From contig CACZAK010000048.1 in NCBI GenBank assembly GCA_902779075.1, positions 1 to 39,335 on the forward strand: 39,335 nt of DNA, given 5' to 3'. The stretch comes from an uncultured bacterium. GTDB lineage: Bacteria; Verrucomicrobiota; Kiritimatiellia; RFP12; UBA1067. Numbering within the stretch: position 1 is the stretch's first letter; every line of letters starts with the position of its first letter. The notes below the pieces were generated by a model. It searched no databases and was not told where the DNA came from. It saw only the letters and a program-made list of their open reading frames with translations. Below are positions 15,884 through 24,249 of the stretch, piece after piece. A program made the position numbers and the translations under genes.

Positions 15884-17563
15884 TTATCGGCTTGCGACGG
15901 CGATTTTCGCCAGGAGGTCGTCGCGCGTGGAGGTGAACTCCGGCGCGTCGGCCTTGATGTTGTTCCAGTCGATGAACGCCTGCTGGAGCGACATCAGGAA
16001 TGCGCGCGTCTCGTCCTTGGATTCGAACTTGTACTCCGTGAAGAGCGCTTTCTCGACGACGTCGAACATGATCTTCTGGCGCTCTTCCGGCGTGGAGGCG
16101 TCCACGTCCGAGAAGGCGTTCTGCTGGAGGTAGACCGTGTCGAGGAACTCGCTCTTCAGGTAGATCGTGAAGTCCGCAAGGCTCGTGCCTTCGACGCGGT
16201 CGTGGTCGATGACGGACGGGTAGTGGCTCCAGCTGTCAAGCGGGTCGATGGCCGGGTAGCGGCGGGCGTCGGAACGCGCGCGGCTGAGGCCGTGGAAACC
16301 ACCGACCACCTTGAGCGTGGCCTGCGTGACGGGTTCGTCGAAGTTGCCGCCGGCCGGCGAGACAGTGCCGCCGATCGTGACGGACCCGATGGATCCGTCC
16401 TTCAGCGTGACGCGTCCAGCGCGCTCGTAGAACGCGGCGATGCGCGATTCGAGGTAGGCGGGGAACGCCTCTTCGCCCGGAATCTCCTCTAGGCGTCCGG
16501 AAAGTTCACGCATGGCCTGCGCCCAGCGGCTCGTGGAGTCCGCAAGCACGAGCACGTTGAGCCCCATCTGGCGGTAGTACTCGGCGAGCGTTACGGCCGT
16601 GTACACGGACGCCTCGCGGGAGGCGACCGGCATTGAGGACGTGTTACAGATGATCACGGTGCGGTCCATGAGCTTCTTGCCCGTGCGCGGGTCGTCGAGC
16701 TCGGGGAACTCCTTCAGCATCTCCACCACCTCGCCGGCGCGCTCGCCGCAGGCGGCGGAGACCACGATGTCCACCTTCGCGTAGCGCGCGGTGGTCTGCT
16801 GAAGGACTGTCTTGCCCGCGCCAAAGGGCCCGGGGATGCAGTATGTACCGCCGACAGCGACGGGGAAGAACGTGTCGATCGTGCGCACGGACGTGACGAG
16901 TGGCTCCTCGGGCGCGAGGCGTTCCGTGTAGCACTTGATTGGCACCTTGACCGGCCAGCGCTGCATCATCTGTACCTTCGTCTCGTTCCCGTCGGGTCCC
17001 TGAAGGGTTGCGATGTCGTCCACGACCGTGTAGTCACCCGCCGGCGCGAGGCTCTTGACTGTCCACGCGCCCGCGAACGAGAAGGGCACCATGATCTTGT
17101 GGTGGAAGATGCCTTCGGTGACCCAGCCGAGTTCCTCGCCGGCCGTGAGGCGCGCGCCGGGCTGCGCGGTGGGATGCCAGTCCCACTTCTTTTCGCGGGG
17201 AAGCCCTGGCAGGTACATGCCGCGCTGGAGGAAGAAGCTCTTCTGCGCATCTTCTTTCTCGACTTCGCGCGCGAGTTCGGGCAGCGGGTTCTGGAGGCCG
17301 TCATACACCTGCGAGAGGATGCCGGGGCCGAGCTCGGCGGCGAGCAGGTTGCCGGTGAACTCCACGCGGTCGTCGACCATCAGTTCGGTCGTCGACTCGA
17401 ACACCTGCATGTCGCAGCGCGTGCCGCGCACGCGCACGATCTCCGCCATAAGGCGCTTCTCGCCCAGCACGGCGTAGCCCACTTCGTTCTGGGCGACGGC
17501 GCCGTCGAACGCGACGGTGATCATGTTGCCGTTGACGGCGACGATTTTTCCTGTTGCTTGCAT
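15884..17563 (-). CDS. atpA: V-type ATP synthase subunit A
   Basis: The catalytic A subunit of a V/A-type rotary ATPase, 559 residues, which hydrolyses or makes ATP in the peripheral V1 head. Seen: an N-terminal barrel ([19 protein letters not shown]), the non-homologous region, the P-loop [11 protein letters not shown] (near residue 228), [11 protein letters not shown], and the conserved [14 protein letters not shown] and [20 protein letters not shown]. The start is taken at ATG 17563, where conserved sequence begins and five bases follow the upstream stop. The frame is open further upstream but reads an unrelated arginine-rich peptide there. It is last in the E, DUF2764, A operon; no B, D, I or K gene follows in the window. 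Confidence 0.95.
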   Translation of the reverse strand: MQATGKIVAVNGNMITVAFDGAVAQNEVGYAVLGEKRLMAEIVRVRGTRCDMQVFESTTELMVDDRVEFTGNLLAAELGPGILSQVYDGLQNPLPELAREVEKEDAQKSFFLQRGMYLPGLPREKKWDWHPTAQPGARLTAGEELGWVTEGIFHHKIMVPFSFAGAWTVKSLAPAGDYTVVDDIATLQGPDGNETKVQMMQRWPVKVPIKCYTERLAPEEPLVTSVRTIDTFFPVAVGGTYCIPGPFGAGKTVLQQTTARYAKVDIVVSAACGERAGEVVEMLKEFPELDDPRTGKKLMDRTVIICNTSSMPVASREASVYTAVTLAEYYRQMGLNVLVLADSTSRWAQAMRELSGRLEEIPGEEAFPAYLESRIAAFYERAGRVTLKDGSIGSVTIGGTVSPAGGNFDEPVTQATLKVVGGFHGLSRARSDARRYPAIDPLDSWSHYPSVIDHDRVEGTSLADFTIYLKSEFLDTVYLQQNAFSDVDASTPEERQKIMFDVVEKALFTEYKFESKDETRAFLMSLQQAFIDWNNIKADAPEFTSTRDDLLAKIAVASR

Positions 17564-17568
17564 GGTGG

Positions 17569-18108
17569 TTATCCCTTCAGGACCGACTCGGGCGCGGACG
17601 CCGCGGTCAGTCGGTTGAAAACTTCGTTGCCCGCATCCGTCCCGAGGGCGGCGCGGCGGATGGAAATGGCGAGCCGGATCGCGTAGGTGAACGCGGCGGC
17701 GGTTGAAAGCGGGGAGGCGGCGGGCGTGAGCTCGCCGGCGGCGTCCCAGCGGACTTGGTCGAGCAGGCGCTCGCGCTTCGCGGGGTCCTTTTCCTGGAAC
17801 GCGGACGTGACGCGGTTCGTCCAGTAGAGGGCGCATCCGGCGGCGGGACGGCGCCACTTGGCGGGGTCCTGTCCGGCCAGGCGCGCGCGTTCGGCGGCGG
17901 AGGCGTTGCGGAGCTGCGTCTCGAGGTCGCGCCACCGTTCGGCCACGGGGTGGCTGGAAGGCGCGCACGCGAGGGCGGCCTCGATGGACGCCGTCGTCTT
18001 CTCGCCGAGCTGCTCGCGGCAGGCGGCGAGGAAGCGCTCCATGGTAAGGGGCGCGGGGCCGTCCAACGCGAGCGGCGGGAGTGAGGCGATGAGGTAGTCG
18101 GCTGCCAT
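17569..18108 (-). CDS. V-ATPase-associated DUF2764 protein
   Basis: A 179-residue protein starting MAADYLIASLPPLALDGPAP, the N-terminal signature of the DUF2764 family found between the E and A genes of bacterial V-ATPase operons, where it probably stands in for the C-type central subunit. The body is helical with arginine-rich stretches (AERWRDLETQLRNASAAERA). It lies 4 bp after subunit E and 5 bp before subunit A, so all three are co-transcribed. Start 18108 was chosen because the family signature begins there. Confidence 0.8.
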   Translation of the reverse strand: MAADYLIASLPPLALDGPAPLTMERFLAACREQLGEKTTASIEAALACAPSSHPVAERWRDLETQLRNASAAERARLAGQDPAKWRRPAAGCALYWTNRVTSAFQEKDPAKRERLLDQVRWDAAGELTPAASPLSTAAAFTYAIRLAISIRRAALGTDAGNEVFNRLTAASAPESVLKG

Positions 18109-18112
18109 GGCC

Positions 18113-18688
18113 TTACTTGAGGAGCGCGGCGAGGTCAGAACGCAGGCGCTGCGCGAGAGCCTCTGAGATGGCGGCGTCGGTGAAGTCGTGCTCCACACGG
18201 CCGTTATCGAGTTTCACGGTGAAACCGGCGCCGGTCATTTCGTCCGCCACCACCTTCACGCCGTTCTGCGCCTGCGCGGCAAGCTGGGCGCGAAGGGCGT
18301 CCACGAGCTTTGCGGACGCGGCGACTTCGGCGCCGCTGCCGGTGACGAGTTCCTTGACGGCGGCGGCCGCGAGCGGCACCGCCTCGGTGGCGAGCGCGGC
18401 TGAGACGTCCTGTGCGAGCAGCTTGGTGAGCAGCTTCGTGACATCCTCCCTCACCTTCAGCACGGTGTCCCGCGCGGCCTGGCTGATCGTCTCGCGGGCG
18501 CGCGCGGCGTATGCTTCGGCGTCAGCCTTGCCTTTCGCCTCGGCGGCTGCGGCGTCCTCTTGCGCCTTCTTTACGATCGCTTCCGCCTCGGCTTTCGCCT
18601 TCGCGACGATGGCGGCTGCTTCGGCGTTCGCCTTGTCGACGCCGTCGCGCTGGATTTTCTCCAGTAGTTGCTGTAGTTCTTCGGCCAT
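18113..18688 (-). CDS. atpE: V-type ATP synthase subunit E
   Basis: The peripheral-stalk E subunit, 191 residues. A long alanine/lysine/glutamate-rich coiled coil occupies residues about 10-80 (AAAIVAKAKAEAEAIVKKAQ) and a compact alpha/beta C-terminal domain follows (VADEMTGAGFTVKLDNGRVE), which binds the A/B head. ATG 18688 is preceded by a strong GGAGG. It is first in the operon, transcribed from the minus-strand promoter at 18713-18741. Confidence 0.85.
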   Translation of the reverse strand: MAEELQQLLEKIQRDGVDKANAEAAAIVAKAKAEAEAIVKKAQEDAAAAEAKGKADAEAYAARARETISQAARDTVLKVREDVTKLLTKLLAQDVSAALATEAVPLAAAAVKELVTGSGAEVAASAKLVDALRAQLAAQAQNGVKVVADEMTGAGFTVKLDNGRVEHDFTDAAISEALAQRLRSDLAALLK

Positions 18689-18712
18689 AGTTCCTCCAGA
18701 AAAGAGATGCAA

Positions 18713-18741
18713 ATTATACATTATTTTGGCCGAAAAGTCAA
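18713..18741 (-). promoter_or_regulatory. Promoter of the V-ATPase operon
   Basis: On the minus strand, TTGACT (18741-18736), a 17-bp spacer and a perfect TATAAT (18718-18713) form the best sigma70-type promoter in the window. The start codon of subunit E is 24 bp beyond the -10. It points away from the metF promoter. Confidence 0.8.
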
Positions 18742-18792
18742 AGTGCCGCAATGGCCCAAAAACGATCGCCTGCAAATTTCTGAAAGTTCGGC

Positions 18793-18822
18793 TTGCCCCC
18801 GAGCCGTGAAAAGCGGTAAAAT
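18793..18822 (+). promoter_or_regulatory. Promoter of metF, possibly leaderless
   Basis: TTGCCC (18793-18798), an 18-bp spacer and TAAAAT (18817-18822). The metF ATG begins only 11 bases after the -10, so a transcript started at the usual distance would have almost no leader and no ribosome binding site. I also see no good ribosome binding site before the ATG. Confidence 0.55.
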
Positions 18823-18832
18823 AGATAAATCC

Positions 18833-19699
18833 ATGAAAATCAAAGAAATCCTTTCGTCAGGGCAGCCGTCCCTGTCCTTTGAGGTGTTCCCTCCAAAGGC
18901 TGACGCCTCGTTCGAGCCGATCCGCACGGCCGTGGCGCGCCTCGCCGAGCAGCATCCGTCGTTCATGTCCGTCACCTACGGCGCGTCGGGCAACGCGCAG
19001 GCCAACACGGTGGAAGTGGCCGCGTTTGTGCAGAGCCTCGGCGTGCCGGCCCTCGCGCACCTCACGTGCGTGGCGGCGTCGCGCGAGAAGATCGCGGACG
19101 AAACGGCGGCGCTCCGCGCGGCGGGCATCGAGAACGTCCTTTGTCTGCGCGGCGACCTGCCGCGCGACCTCGCGGAACCGCCGCCCGGACACTTCGCGCA
19201 CGCGGTCGACCTCGTGCGCGCGCTCAAGCCGGGCGGCTTCTGTCTCGGCGGCGCGTGCTACCCCGAGTGCCACCCCGACTGCGCGCACATGGACGACGAC
19301 ATCGAATACCTCAAGCAGAAGGTGGACGCCGGACTCGACTTCGTGACGACGCAGATGTTCTTCGACAACAACATCTTCTACCGCTATCTCGCGAAGCTAC
19401 GGACGCGCGGCGTGACGGTGCCCGTGATCGCGGGCATCATGCCCGTTGCGAACGGCAAGCAGATCGCGCGCATCTGCCGTCTCTCCGGCACCTACCTGCC
19501 CAGCCGCTTCAAGGCTATCGTAGACCGCTTCGGCGACCGTCCCGACGCGATGCTCGATGCAGGCGTGGCCTACGCGACGGAGCAGATCGTGGATCTCTTC
19601 GCGAACGGCGTCAATGCCGTGCACGTCTACACGATGAACCGTCCAGAAGTGGCCGAGCGCATCATGTCAAACCTGCGCGGAATCATCGGCGATCGCTGA
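18833..19699 (+). CDS. metF: 5,10-methylenetetrahydrofolate reductase
   Basis: A 288-residue flavin enzyme of the MetF family that reduces methylene-THF to methyl-THF for methionine synthesis. Family features: SFEVFPPKAD (catalytic glutamate, residue about 17), SVTYGASG (near 47), HLTCVAASRE (near 75), LCLRGDLP (near 104), VTTQMFFDNNIFYRY (near 170) and PVIAGIMPV (near 193). The length matches bacterial MetF. The ATG at 18833 starts the conserved sequence. The gene stands alone between the divergent V-ATPase operon and lacZ, each with its own promoter. Confidence 0.95.
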   Translation: MKIKEILSSGQPSLSFEVFPPKADASFEPIRTAVARLAEQHPSFMSVTYGASGNAQANTVEVAAFVQSLGVPALAHLTCVAASREKIADETAALRAAGIENVLCLRGDLPRDLAEPPPGHFAHAVDLVRALKPGGFCLGGACYPECHPDCAHMDDDIEYLKQKVDAGLDFVTTQMFFDNNIFYRYLAKLRTRGVTVPVIAGIMPVANGKQIARICRLSGTYLPSRFKAIVDRFGDRPDAMLDAGVAYATEQIVDLFANGVNAVHVYTMNRPEVAERIMSNLRGIIGDR

Positions 19700-19709
19700 C
19701 CCCGCGCAC

Positions 19710-19739
19710 TTGTAATCCAAGAAGCGAATTTGGTATAAT
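19710..19739 (+). promoter_or_regulatory. Promoter of lacZ
   Basis: TTGTAA (19710-19715), an 18-bp spacer and TATAAT (19734-19739) with extended TGG. The lacZ start codon is 37 bp downstream of the -10, with GGAAG as the ribosome binding site. Confidence 0.7.
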
Positions 19740-19775
19740 TTGTCTGTCCCGCAAAAACCTCCAATGGAAGAAAAC

Positions 19776-22592
19776 ATGAAATCAGCAAAACATGTCGTCT
19801 CGTTTGCGCTCGCGTGCGCGGTAACTGCAATAGTCCAGGCGGAACTGCCGCCGTGGCGAACGCCCAAGGTGAATTCCATCAACCGCCTCCCGGCGCGCGC
19901 GATCGCCGTGCCGTGCGAAAGCAAGGATGCCGCCCTTGCGATCGCGAAGGGCGAGAAGCCCCGCACGGACTCGAAATGGCTTACGTCGCTGAACGGCACG
20001 TGGGATTTCAAGTGGAAGCACACAATCGACGCCCCCGCCTGGGAGAAGTCCGCGAAGATTGCCGTCCCCGGATGCTGGCAGCTGCAGGGTGATTACGACC
20101 CCGCGCTCTACACCAACGTCACGTTCCCGATAAAGGACATCGGTAACGGCGATCCGACAGCGGAACCGCCGAAGGAATTCACGAGCCACTACTACCGCAA
20201 TCCCGTCGGCCTGTATTCGCGCACGTTCACGTTGCCTGCGGACTGGAAGGGGCGTCGCACGGTGATCCACTTCGGCGGCGTGAGCTCCGCCATGTACGTG
20301 CGGCTGAACGGCAAGGACGTCGGCTACAGCGAGGACAGCCGCCTCCCCGCCGAGTTCGACCTCACACCGTACCTCCGGGACGGCGAGAACGCGCTTGAGG
20401 TGGAGGTGCTCAAGCACTGCGACGGAACGTTCCTCGAGGACCAGGACTTCTGGCGCTTCTCCGGCATCTTCCGCGACGTCTGGCTCGTCTCCGAACGCGC
20501 CGAGGCCGCAAGGGACCTCGTCGTCGAGGCGACGCTTTCAGACGACTACAAGACCGGCACGCTCGTCGTCCGCGACGAGAACGGCAAGGCGCTCCTGGAG
20601 AAGACATATCCCAATCCGAAACTCTGGAGCTGCGAAGCGCCCAACATGTACTACGAGACGGTCGAGACCGCCGGCGACTACCGCGCCGTCGCGTTCGGCT
20701 TCCGCAAGGTCGAGATCAAGGACGCCGTAATCTACATCAACGGCAAGCGCGCGATCTTCAAGGGAACAGACCGCCATGAAATGCAGCCCGAGAGCGGCTA
20801 CACCGTGACGCTTGACGGGATGAAGCGCGACATCGAGATTTTCCACAAACTCAACATCAACGCCGTGCGGACGTGCCACTATCCCGACGACCCGACGTGG
20901 TACGAACTCTGCGACCGCGAGGGCATCTACGTCGTCTGCGAGGCGAACATCGAATCGCACGGCGCGGGCTACGGCAAGGACACCTACGCGAAGAAGCCGG
21001 CCTTCCTCGAATCGCACGTGGAGCGCGGCGTGAACATGGTCAAGACGTTCCGCAACCACCCGTCCATCGTGATCTGGTCGATGGGCAACGAGGCGGGCGA
21101 CGGACCCAACTTCGTGGCCGAGTACAAGGCGATGAAGGCGATTGACAGCACGCGACCCGTCCAGTACGAGCGCGCGCAGGACACGGACCACAGCGACGTC
21201 AAGTGCCCGATGTACACGCGCCCGTGGGATGTCGAGAAGTACGTCAAGAACAACCCGAAGAAGCCGTTCGTCCTCTGCGAATACACCCACGCCATGGGCA
21301 ACTCCAACGGCGGCATCCAGAAATACTGGGACCTCGTGTGGAAATACCCGTCGATGCAGGGCGGGTTCATCTGGGATTTCGTGGACCAGGCGGTGTGGAA
21401 GACGGATGCCAATGGCAAATGGCTCGCCTACGGCGGCGACTTCGGCGACTACCCGAACGACGACAACTTCAACTGCAACGGCGTCGTCGCGGCGGACCGC
21501 TCGTTCCATCCCGGCGCGTGGGAAATCAAGCACGCCTACCAGCCCATTATGGTGAAGTCGTGGGACTGGGCGACGAAGACCGCGGTCATCTTCAACAACT
21601 ACCGTTTTACGTCGCTTGACGGCATCACGGGAATCTGGATTGTAAGCAAGGACGGCGCCGTCGTGGCGAGGGGCAGACTGGACCTCTCCGGTTTCGCGCC
21701 GGACAGCGAAAAGGCGGTGTCGGTGGCCGCCCCCGATGGCGACACGATTACGTTTAGGTTCAAGAAGAAGGGGCTCAAGCGTCCGATGCTGGCGCACGAC
21801 CAGTTCACCAAGCCGTTCACGCCCGTTCCCGCGCCGGCTACAACGGGCGCAGCCGCCAACGCGGGTGCATTCCGCGTCAACCTCTGGCGCGCGCCGATCG
21901 ACAACGACCGCGGCTGGAAGATGGACAAGGTGTGCAAGGCGTGGCGCGATGCGACCGCCTCGCAGAAGATGCCCGACGGCGTTACGGCGTCTTTGTCCGC
22001 TTCTGCGGCCGGGGCGGGTAAAACGCTCGTGAGTCTGTCGCTTGACGTGAAGAACGGCAAGTTGCCCCCCATCCCGCGCGTGGGCGTCTCGTTCAAGATA
22101 CCGAGAGATTTCAAGCGCGTCGAGTGGTACGGCCTCGGTCCATGGGAGAACTATTCCGACCGCGCCACGGCGGCGATGCTCGGCAAGCATTGGGCGAACA
22201 TCGGCCTGTGCCGGGGACTTGCGGGGAAGGACGGCAAGATCGCGTACGTGCCGAACGCGCTCAATCCCGACAACTACTCCGAACCCGGCGAGCAGGGCTA
22301 CCGCTCGGGATGCCGGTACGTGGAGTTCCTGAACGCTGCCGGAAAGAAAATCCGCGTGACGGCGTTGAACGCGCCGTTCGGATTCAACGCCTGGCCGTAT
22401 TCGCAGGAGTCCCTTGAAAAGGCGAAACACCAGTGGAACCTCTCGGACGAAGGGGAGATCACGGTCAACATCGACGCGATCCAAATGGGCGTCGGCGGCG
22501 ACAACAGCTGGGGGAACCGTCCGCACGGCGAGTTCATGCCCGGGAAGGGCAAGTACGAGCTGCAGTTCCTCGTGGAAGGCTTCGGGGCCTGA
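19776..22592 (+). CDS. Secreted GH2 beta-galactosidase (LacZ type)
   Basis: A 938-residue GH2 enzyme releasing terminal beta-galactose. A signal peptide (MKSAKHVVSFALACAVTAIV, cleaved near QA-EL) points to the periplasm or outside. The order is that of LacZ: jelly-roll sugar-binding domain (SRLPAEFDLTPYLRDGEN), immunoglobulin-like domain, TIM barrel with acid/base Glu in WSMGNEAGDGPN (near residue 435) and nucleophile Glu in LCEYTHAMGNSNG (near 505), then the LacZ small domain ending in PHGEFMPGKGKYELQFLVEG. All catalytic residues are present. I prefer ATG 19776 because the signal peptide begins there; ATG 19764 in the same frame is an alternative. Together with the sialate-type genes at the window start it fits degradation of host glycans. 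Confidence 0.92.
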   Translation: MKSAKHVVSFALACAVTAIVQAELPPWRTPKVNSINRLPARAIAVPCESKDAALAIAKGEKPRTDSKWLTSLNGTWDFKWKHTIDAPAWEKSAKIAVPGCWQLQGDYDPALYTNVTFPIKDIGNGDPTAEPPKEFTSHYYRNPVGLYSRTFTLPADWKGRRTVIHFGGVSSAMYVRLNGKDVGYSEDSRLPAEFDLTPYLRDGENALEVEVLKHCDGTFLEDQDFWRFSGIFRDVWLVSERAEAARDLVVEATLSDDYKTGTLVVRDENGKALLEKTYPNPKLWSCEAPNMYYETVETAGDYRAVAFGFRKVEIKDAVIYINGKRAIFKGTDRHEMQPESGYTVTLDGMKRDIEIFHKLNINAVRTCHYPDDPTWYELCDREGIYVVCEANIESHGAGYGKDTYAKKPAFLESHVERGVNMVKTFRNHPSIVIWSMGNEAGDGPNFVAEYKAMKAIDSTRPVQYERAQDTDHSDVKCPMYTRPWDVEKYVKNNPKKPFVLCEYTHAMGNSNGGIQKYWDLVWKYPSMQGGFIWDFVDQAVWKTDANGKWLAYGGDFGDYPNDDNFNCNGVVAADRSFHPGAWEIKHAYQPIMVKSWDWATKTAVIFNNYRFTSLDGITGIWIVSKDGAVVARGRLDLSGFAPDSEKAVSVAAPDGDTITFRFKKKGLKRPMLAHDQFTKPFTPVPAPATTGAAANAGAFRVNLWRAPIDNDRGWKMDKVCKAWRDATASQKMPDGVTASLSASAAGAGKTLVSLSLDVKNGKLPPIPRVGVSFKIPRDFKRVEWYGLGPWENYSDRATAAMLGKHWANIGLCRGLAGKDGKIAYVPNALNPDNYSEPGEQGYRSGCRYVEFLNAAGKKIRVTALNAPFGFNAWPYSQESLEKAKHQWNLSDEGEITVNIDAIQMGVGGDNSWGNRPHGEFMPGKGKYELQFLVEGFGA

Positions 22593-22600
22593 CCTGCTAG

Positions 22601-22686
22601 TTAGTCTTATTTGCCCATTAGCCCGCACGCCTTTCTTGATGTACGGCGATTCACCCTTTTGGTGAAAACAAAAAGCAGAAGACTAA
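22601..22686. repeat. Inverted repeat with inner hairpin downstream of lacZ
   Basis: TTAGTCTT (22601-22608) pairs with AAGACTAA (22679-22686). Inside lies a hairpin TTCACC / GGTGAA (22650-22666) followed by AAAACAAAAA. It could act as a terminator read from the minus strand, or be a small insertion element. Confidence 0.55.
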
Positions 22687-22980
22687 CCTGAATAATTCGC
22701 AATACGCCCCAATTATAATACGCTTTGCGATCTTTGCGCTCTTTGTGGCTAAAAACCTACTCCCCAACTGCAGAATTTAGGATAAATGCGCTTGGGAGGA
22801 TGGGGGCGTATTCTCCTTCGCGCGCGCGCGTCCTTTATATATAAGGAAACCGTCGCGCCCGCAATCGCGGAGGTTTTGCAATTGGTTCAATCGTCTCGGT
22901 CTCATAATTCCCCTATGCAGACCTCATAAGTCCCTGCTCAAAAATAATTTGAACACTCCACCTAAAATCCCTGGTTTAAA

Positions 22981-23160
22981 GTCTCACGCAGAGACGCAGA
23001 GAGGCGGAGAGCGCAGAGAAAGTTCAGAAATCTGACGGAAAAGAAAGACATGACACGAAGAATCTCGGAAAGTTATTTCAGCCAATTGGTTAAAACAAAT
23101 ATATGCTCAAGCAATGGGATAACCTCTGCGAACTCTGCCTCTCTGCGCCTCTGCGTGAGA
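22981..23160. repeat. Long inverted repeat of the CTCTGCGTCTCTGCG type
   Basis: TCTCACGCAGAGACGCAGAG with GAGGCGGAGA continuing (22981-23010) is nearly the reverse complement of the stretch at 23134-23160, which ends CTCTGCGTGAGA. The arms are about 27 bp with a 125-bp interior. Sequences of this kind are widespread interspersed repeats in several bacterial phyla. Confidence 0.75.
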
Positions 23161-23398
23161 TATAACATGGAGTGTTAAATCTAAATGAGGAATTTAGGCT
23201 CCATCGGGTATTTTTCATAAATCTTCATTGCAACTATTGTTCACAACCAAAGGTCTATGCATGGCGATACGTTCATGCTCGGACGGTATTCAAGCTGGCA
23301 GCTGAATGCAAGTCAGTATGCAGGTCGTGCCCTAGCTGTAGGGGCATCAAACCCTAATCGTAGGCTGGTCGTTCCTTAATCGTAGGGAGTTCGCTCTC

Positions 23399-23464
23399 CC
23401 TGCGTAGCTCAAAAATCCCCCCTGCGTAGCTCATAAATCCCCCCTGCGTAGCTCATAAATCCCC
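23399..23464 (+). repeat. Three tandem 22-bp repeats
   Basis: CCTGCGTAGCTCANAAATCC plus CC occurs at 23399-23420, 23421-23442 and 23443-23464, the last two identical. There are no spacers, so it is not a CRISPR array. A looser relative (CTCATAAGTCCCTGCTCAAA) is at about 22924. Confidence 0.85.
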
Positions 23465-23489
23465 CTCCTATGGCGGCCCGGCCAACAGC

Positions 23490-23533
23490 GGGAGGGCCGC
23501 GCTCCGTCGCGGCCGCAAGGTGGGGCGAGCCGC
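23490..23533. repeat. Palindromic repeats of families D and C
   Basis: GGGAGGGCCGCGCTCC then GTCGCGGCCGC (23490-23516) is the second copy of the element at 7538-7561. It is followed by GGTGGGGCGAGCCGC (23519-23533), the reverse complement of part of the element at 38441-38455. Confidence 0.65.
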
Positions 23534-23665
23534 AATTCCCCCAAACCACGTTCCGCACCATAATCTCACACCTCATACTCGTTACTTCACATATTCACAT
23601 AACTGACGTGCCGCGCATTCACATCTAAAACCGCGCTCAAAACTTCAATTTCTAAAAATTCCTGC

Positions 23666-23694
23666 TTGCGTTGGGCGGGGAAATGTGGCATACT
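23666..23694 (+). promoter_or_regulatory. Promoter-like pair upstream of the surface-protein gene
   Basis: TTGCGT (23666-23671), a 17-bp spacer and CATACT (23689-23694). If used, it gives a leader of about 550 bases before the start codon at 24250, spanning the palindromes and the nested structure. Confidence 0.45.
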
Positions 23695-23896
23695 ATTTGC
23701 GTCTAGCCTCTCAAAGGCGAAACGGCTTTGATCTTTGACATCGGCGGGTACGGCTTTTCGTGACGCGATTGCGCGGCGAAGAGCGGCACAGAGTACCCGT
23801 CACCGGGCCGAGAGAGTGTAAAGTGTAAAATGGGCGTCTCGCGAGGGTGCCTGAACTTTGCAAATTACACTTGAACGGCCAGAACCTCGGAACAAT

Positions 23897-23961
23897 GGTA
23901 GGGTCACGCGTCCCGCGTGACCGAAATGGTAGGGCGCGCTCGCCGAGCGCGCCGCCCTGCC
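23897..23961. repeat. Two adjacent GGTAGGG palindromes (family B)
   Basis: GGTAGGG followed by TCACGCG-TCC-CGCGTGA (23904-23920), then a second GGTAGGG followed by CGCGCTCG-C-CGAGCGCG (about 23935-23951) and CCGCCCTGCCGG. Each is a perfect stem with a common 5' motif and a different stem sequence, as expected of REP-like elements. Confidence 0.8.
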
Positions 23962-24023
23962 GGAGCCGAGGAGCTGGGCAAGCCCGAAAGGCCCCCAGCA
24001 ACGTACGCAACAGCGTATTGTCG

Positions 24024-24162
24024 CTTTAGAGGTAAACTTCGCCAAAGTTGAATAATAACAAAGCGAGATACGAAGGTTGCGCTGCGTGGATGGATTCCCA
24101 TCCATGTGGCGTGTCTTCAGATCATGTTTTGTTATGGGTGTTTGGCGACACCTCCTCTAAGG
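24024..24162 (+). ncRNA. Candidate structured RNA or leader, five nested helices
   Basis: Five helices nest in strict order. CTTTAGAGG (24024-24032) pairs with CCTCTAAGG (24154-24162); TCGCCAAA (24039-24046) with TTTGGCGA (24141-24148); ATAACAAA (24055-24062) with TTTGTTAT (24128-24135); GAAG (24072-24075) with CTTC (24115-24118); and 24078-24093 with 24098-24113, a 16-bp stem with several G-U pairs capped by ATTC. G-U pairs suggest selection as RNA rather than a plain DNA palindrome. It lies directly upstream of the surface-protein gene, followed by another small hairpin (GGCGTG / CACGCC, 24161-24182). I cannot match it to a known riboswitch, tmRNA or RNase P; a rod-shaped RNA such as 6S, or a decayed palindromic element, is possible. 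Confidence 0.45.
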
Positions 24163-24249
24163 CGTGTGATGTAAGGCACGCCACTCTCATTTTCTGTGCC
24201 GAGGGTGTCGGACCTTGGTAAAGGAATGGCGCAGAAGAATGAAGAGAAC

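Larger units (their letters stand above)
22593..24249. other. 1.6-kb gene-free region rich in repeats and secondary structure
   Basis: No coding region here has a convincing start, length or family. Contents in order: inverted repeat 22601-22686; a stretch at about 22719-22752 of the CTTTGCG-type repeat seen in many bacterial genomes; long inverted repeat 22981-23160; tandem 22-mers 23399-23464; palindromes 23490-23533; a promoter-like pair at 23666-23694; two palindromes 23897-23961; and the nested structure 24024-24162. Two 7-bp complementary stretches (CGGGTAC 23745-23751 and GTACCCG 23793-23799) lie just after the promoter-like pair, so a long structured leader for the surface-protein gene at 24250 is possible. 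Confidence 0.6.

Noticed and set aside
17564..17968. N-terminal extension of V-ATPase subunit A
   Set aside because: The extension overlaps the DUF2764 gene in another frame and encodes an arginine-rich peptide; the conserved A subunit starts at 17563.
23700..24200. tmRNA, RNase P RNA or c-di-GMP riboswitch
   Set aside because: I could not find the defining conserved sequences of these RNAs; only the nested helices are supported, so it is listed as an unknown candidate.
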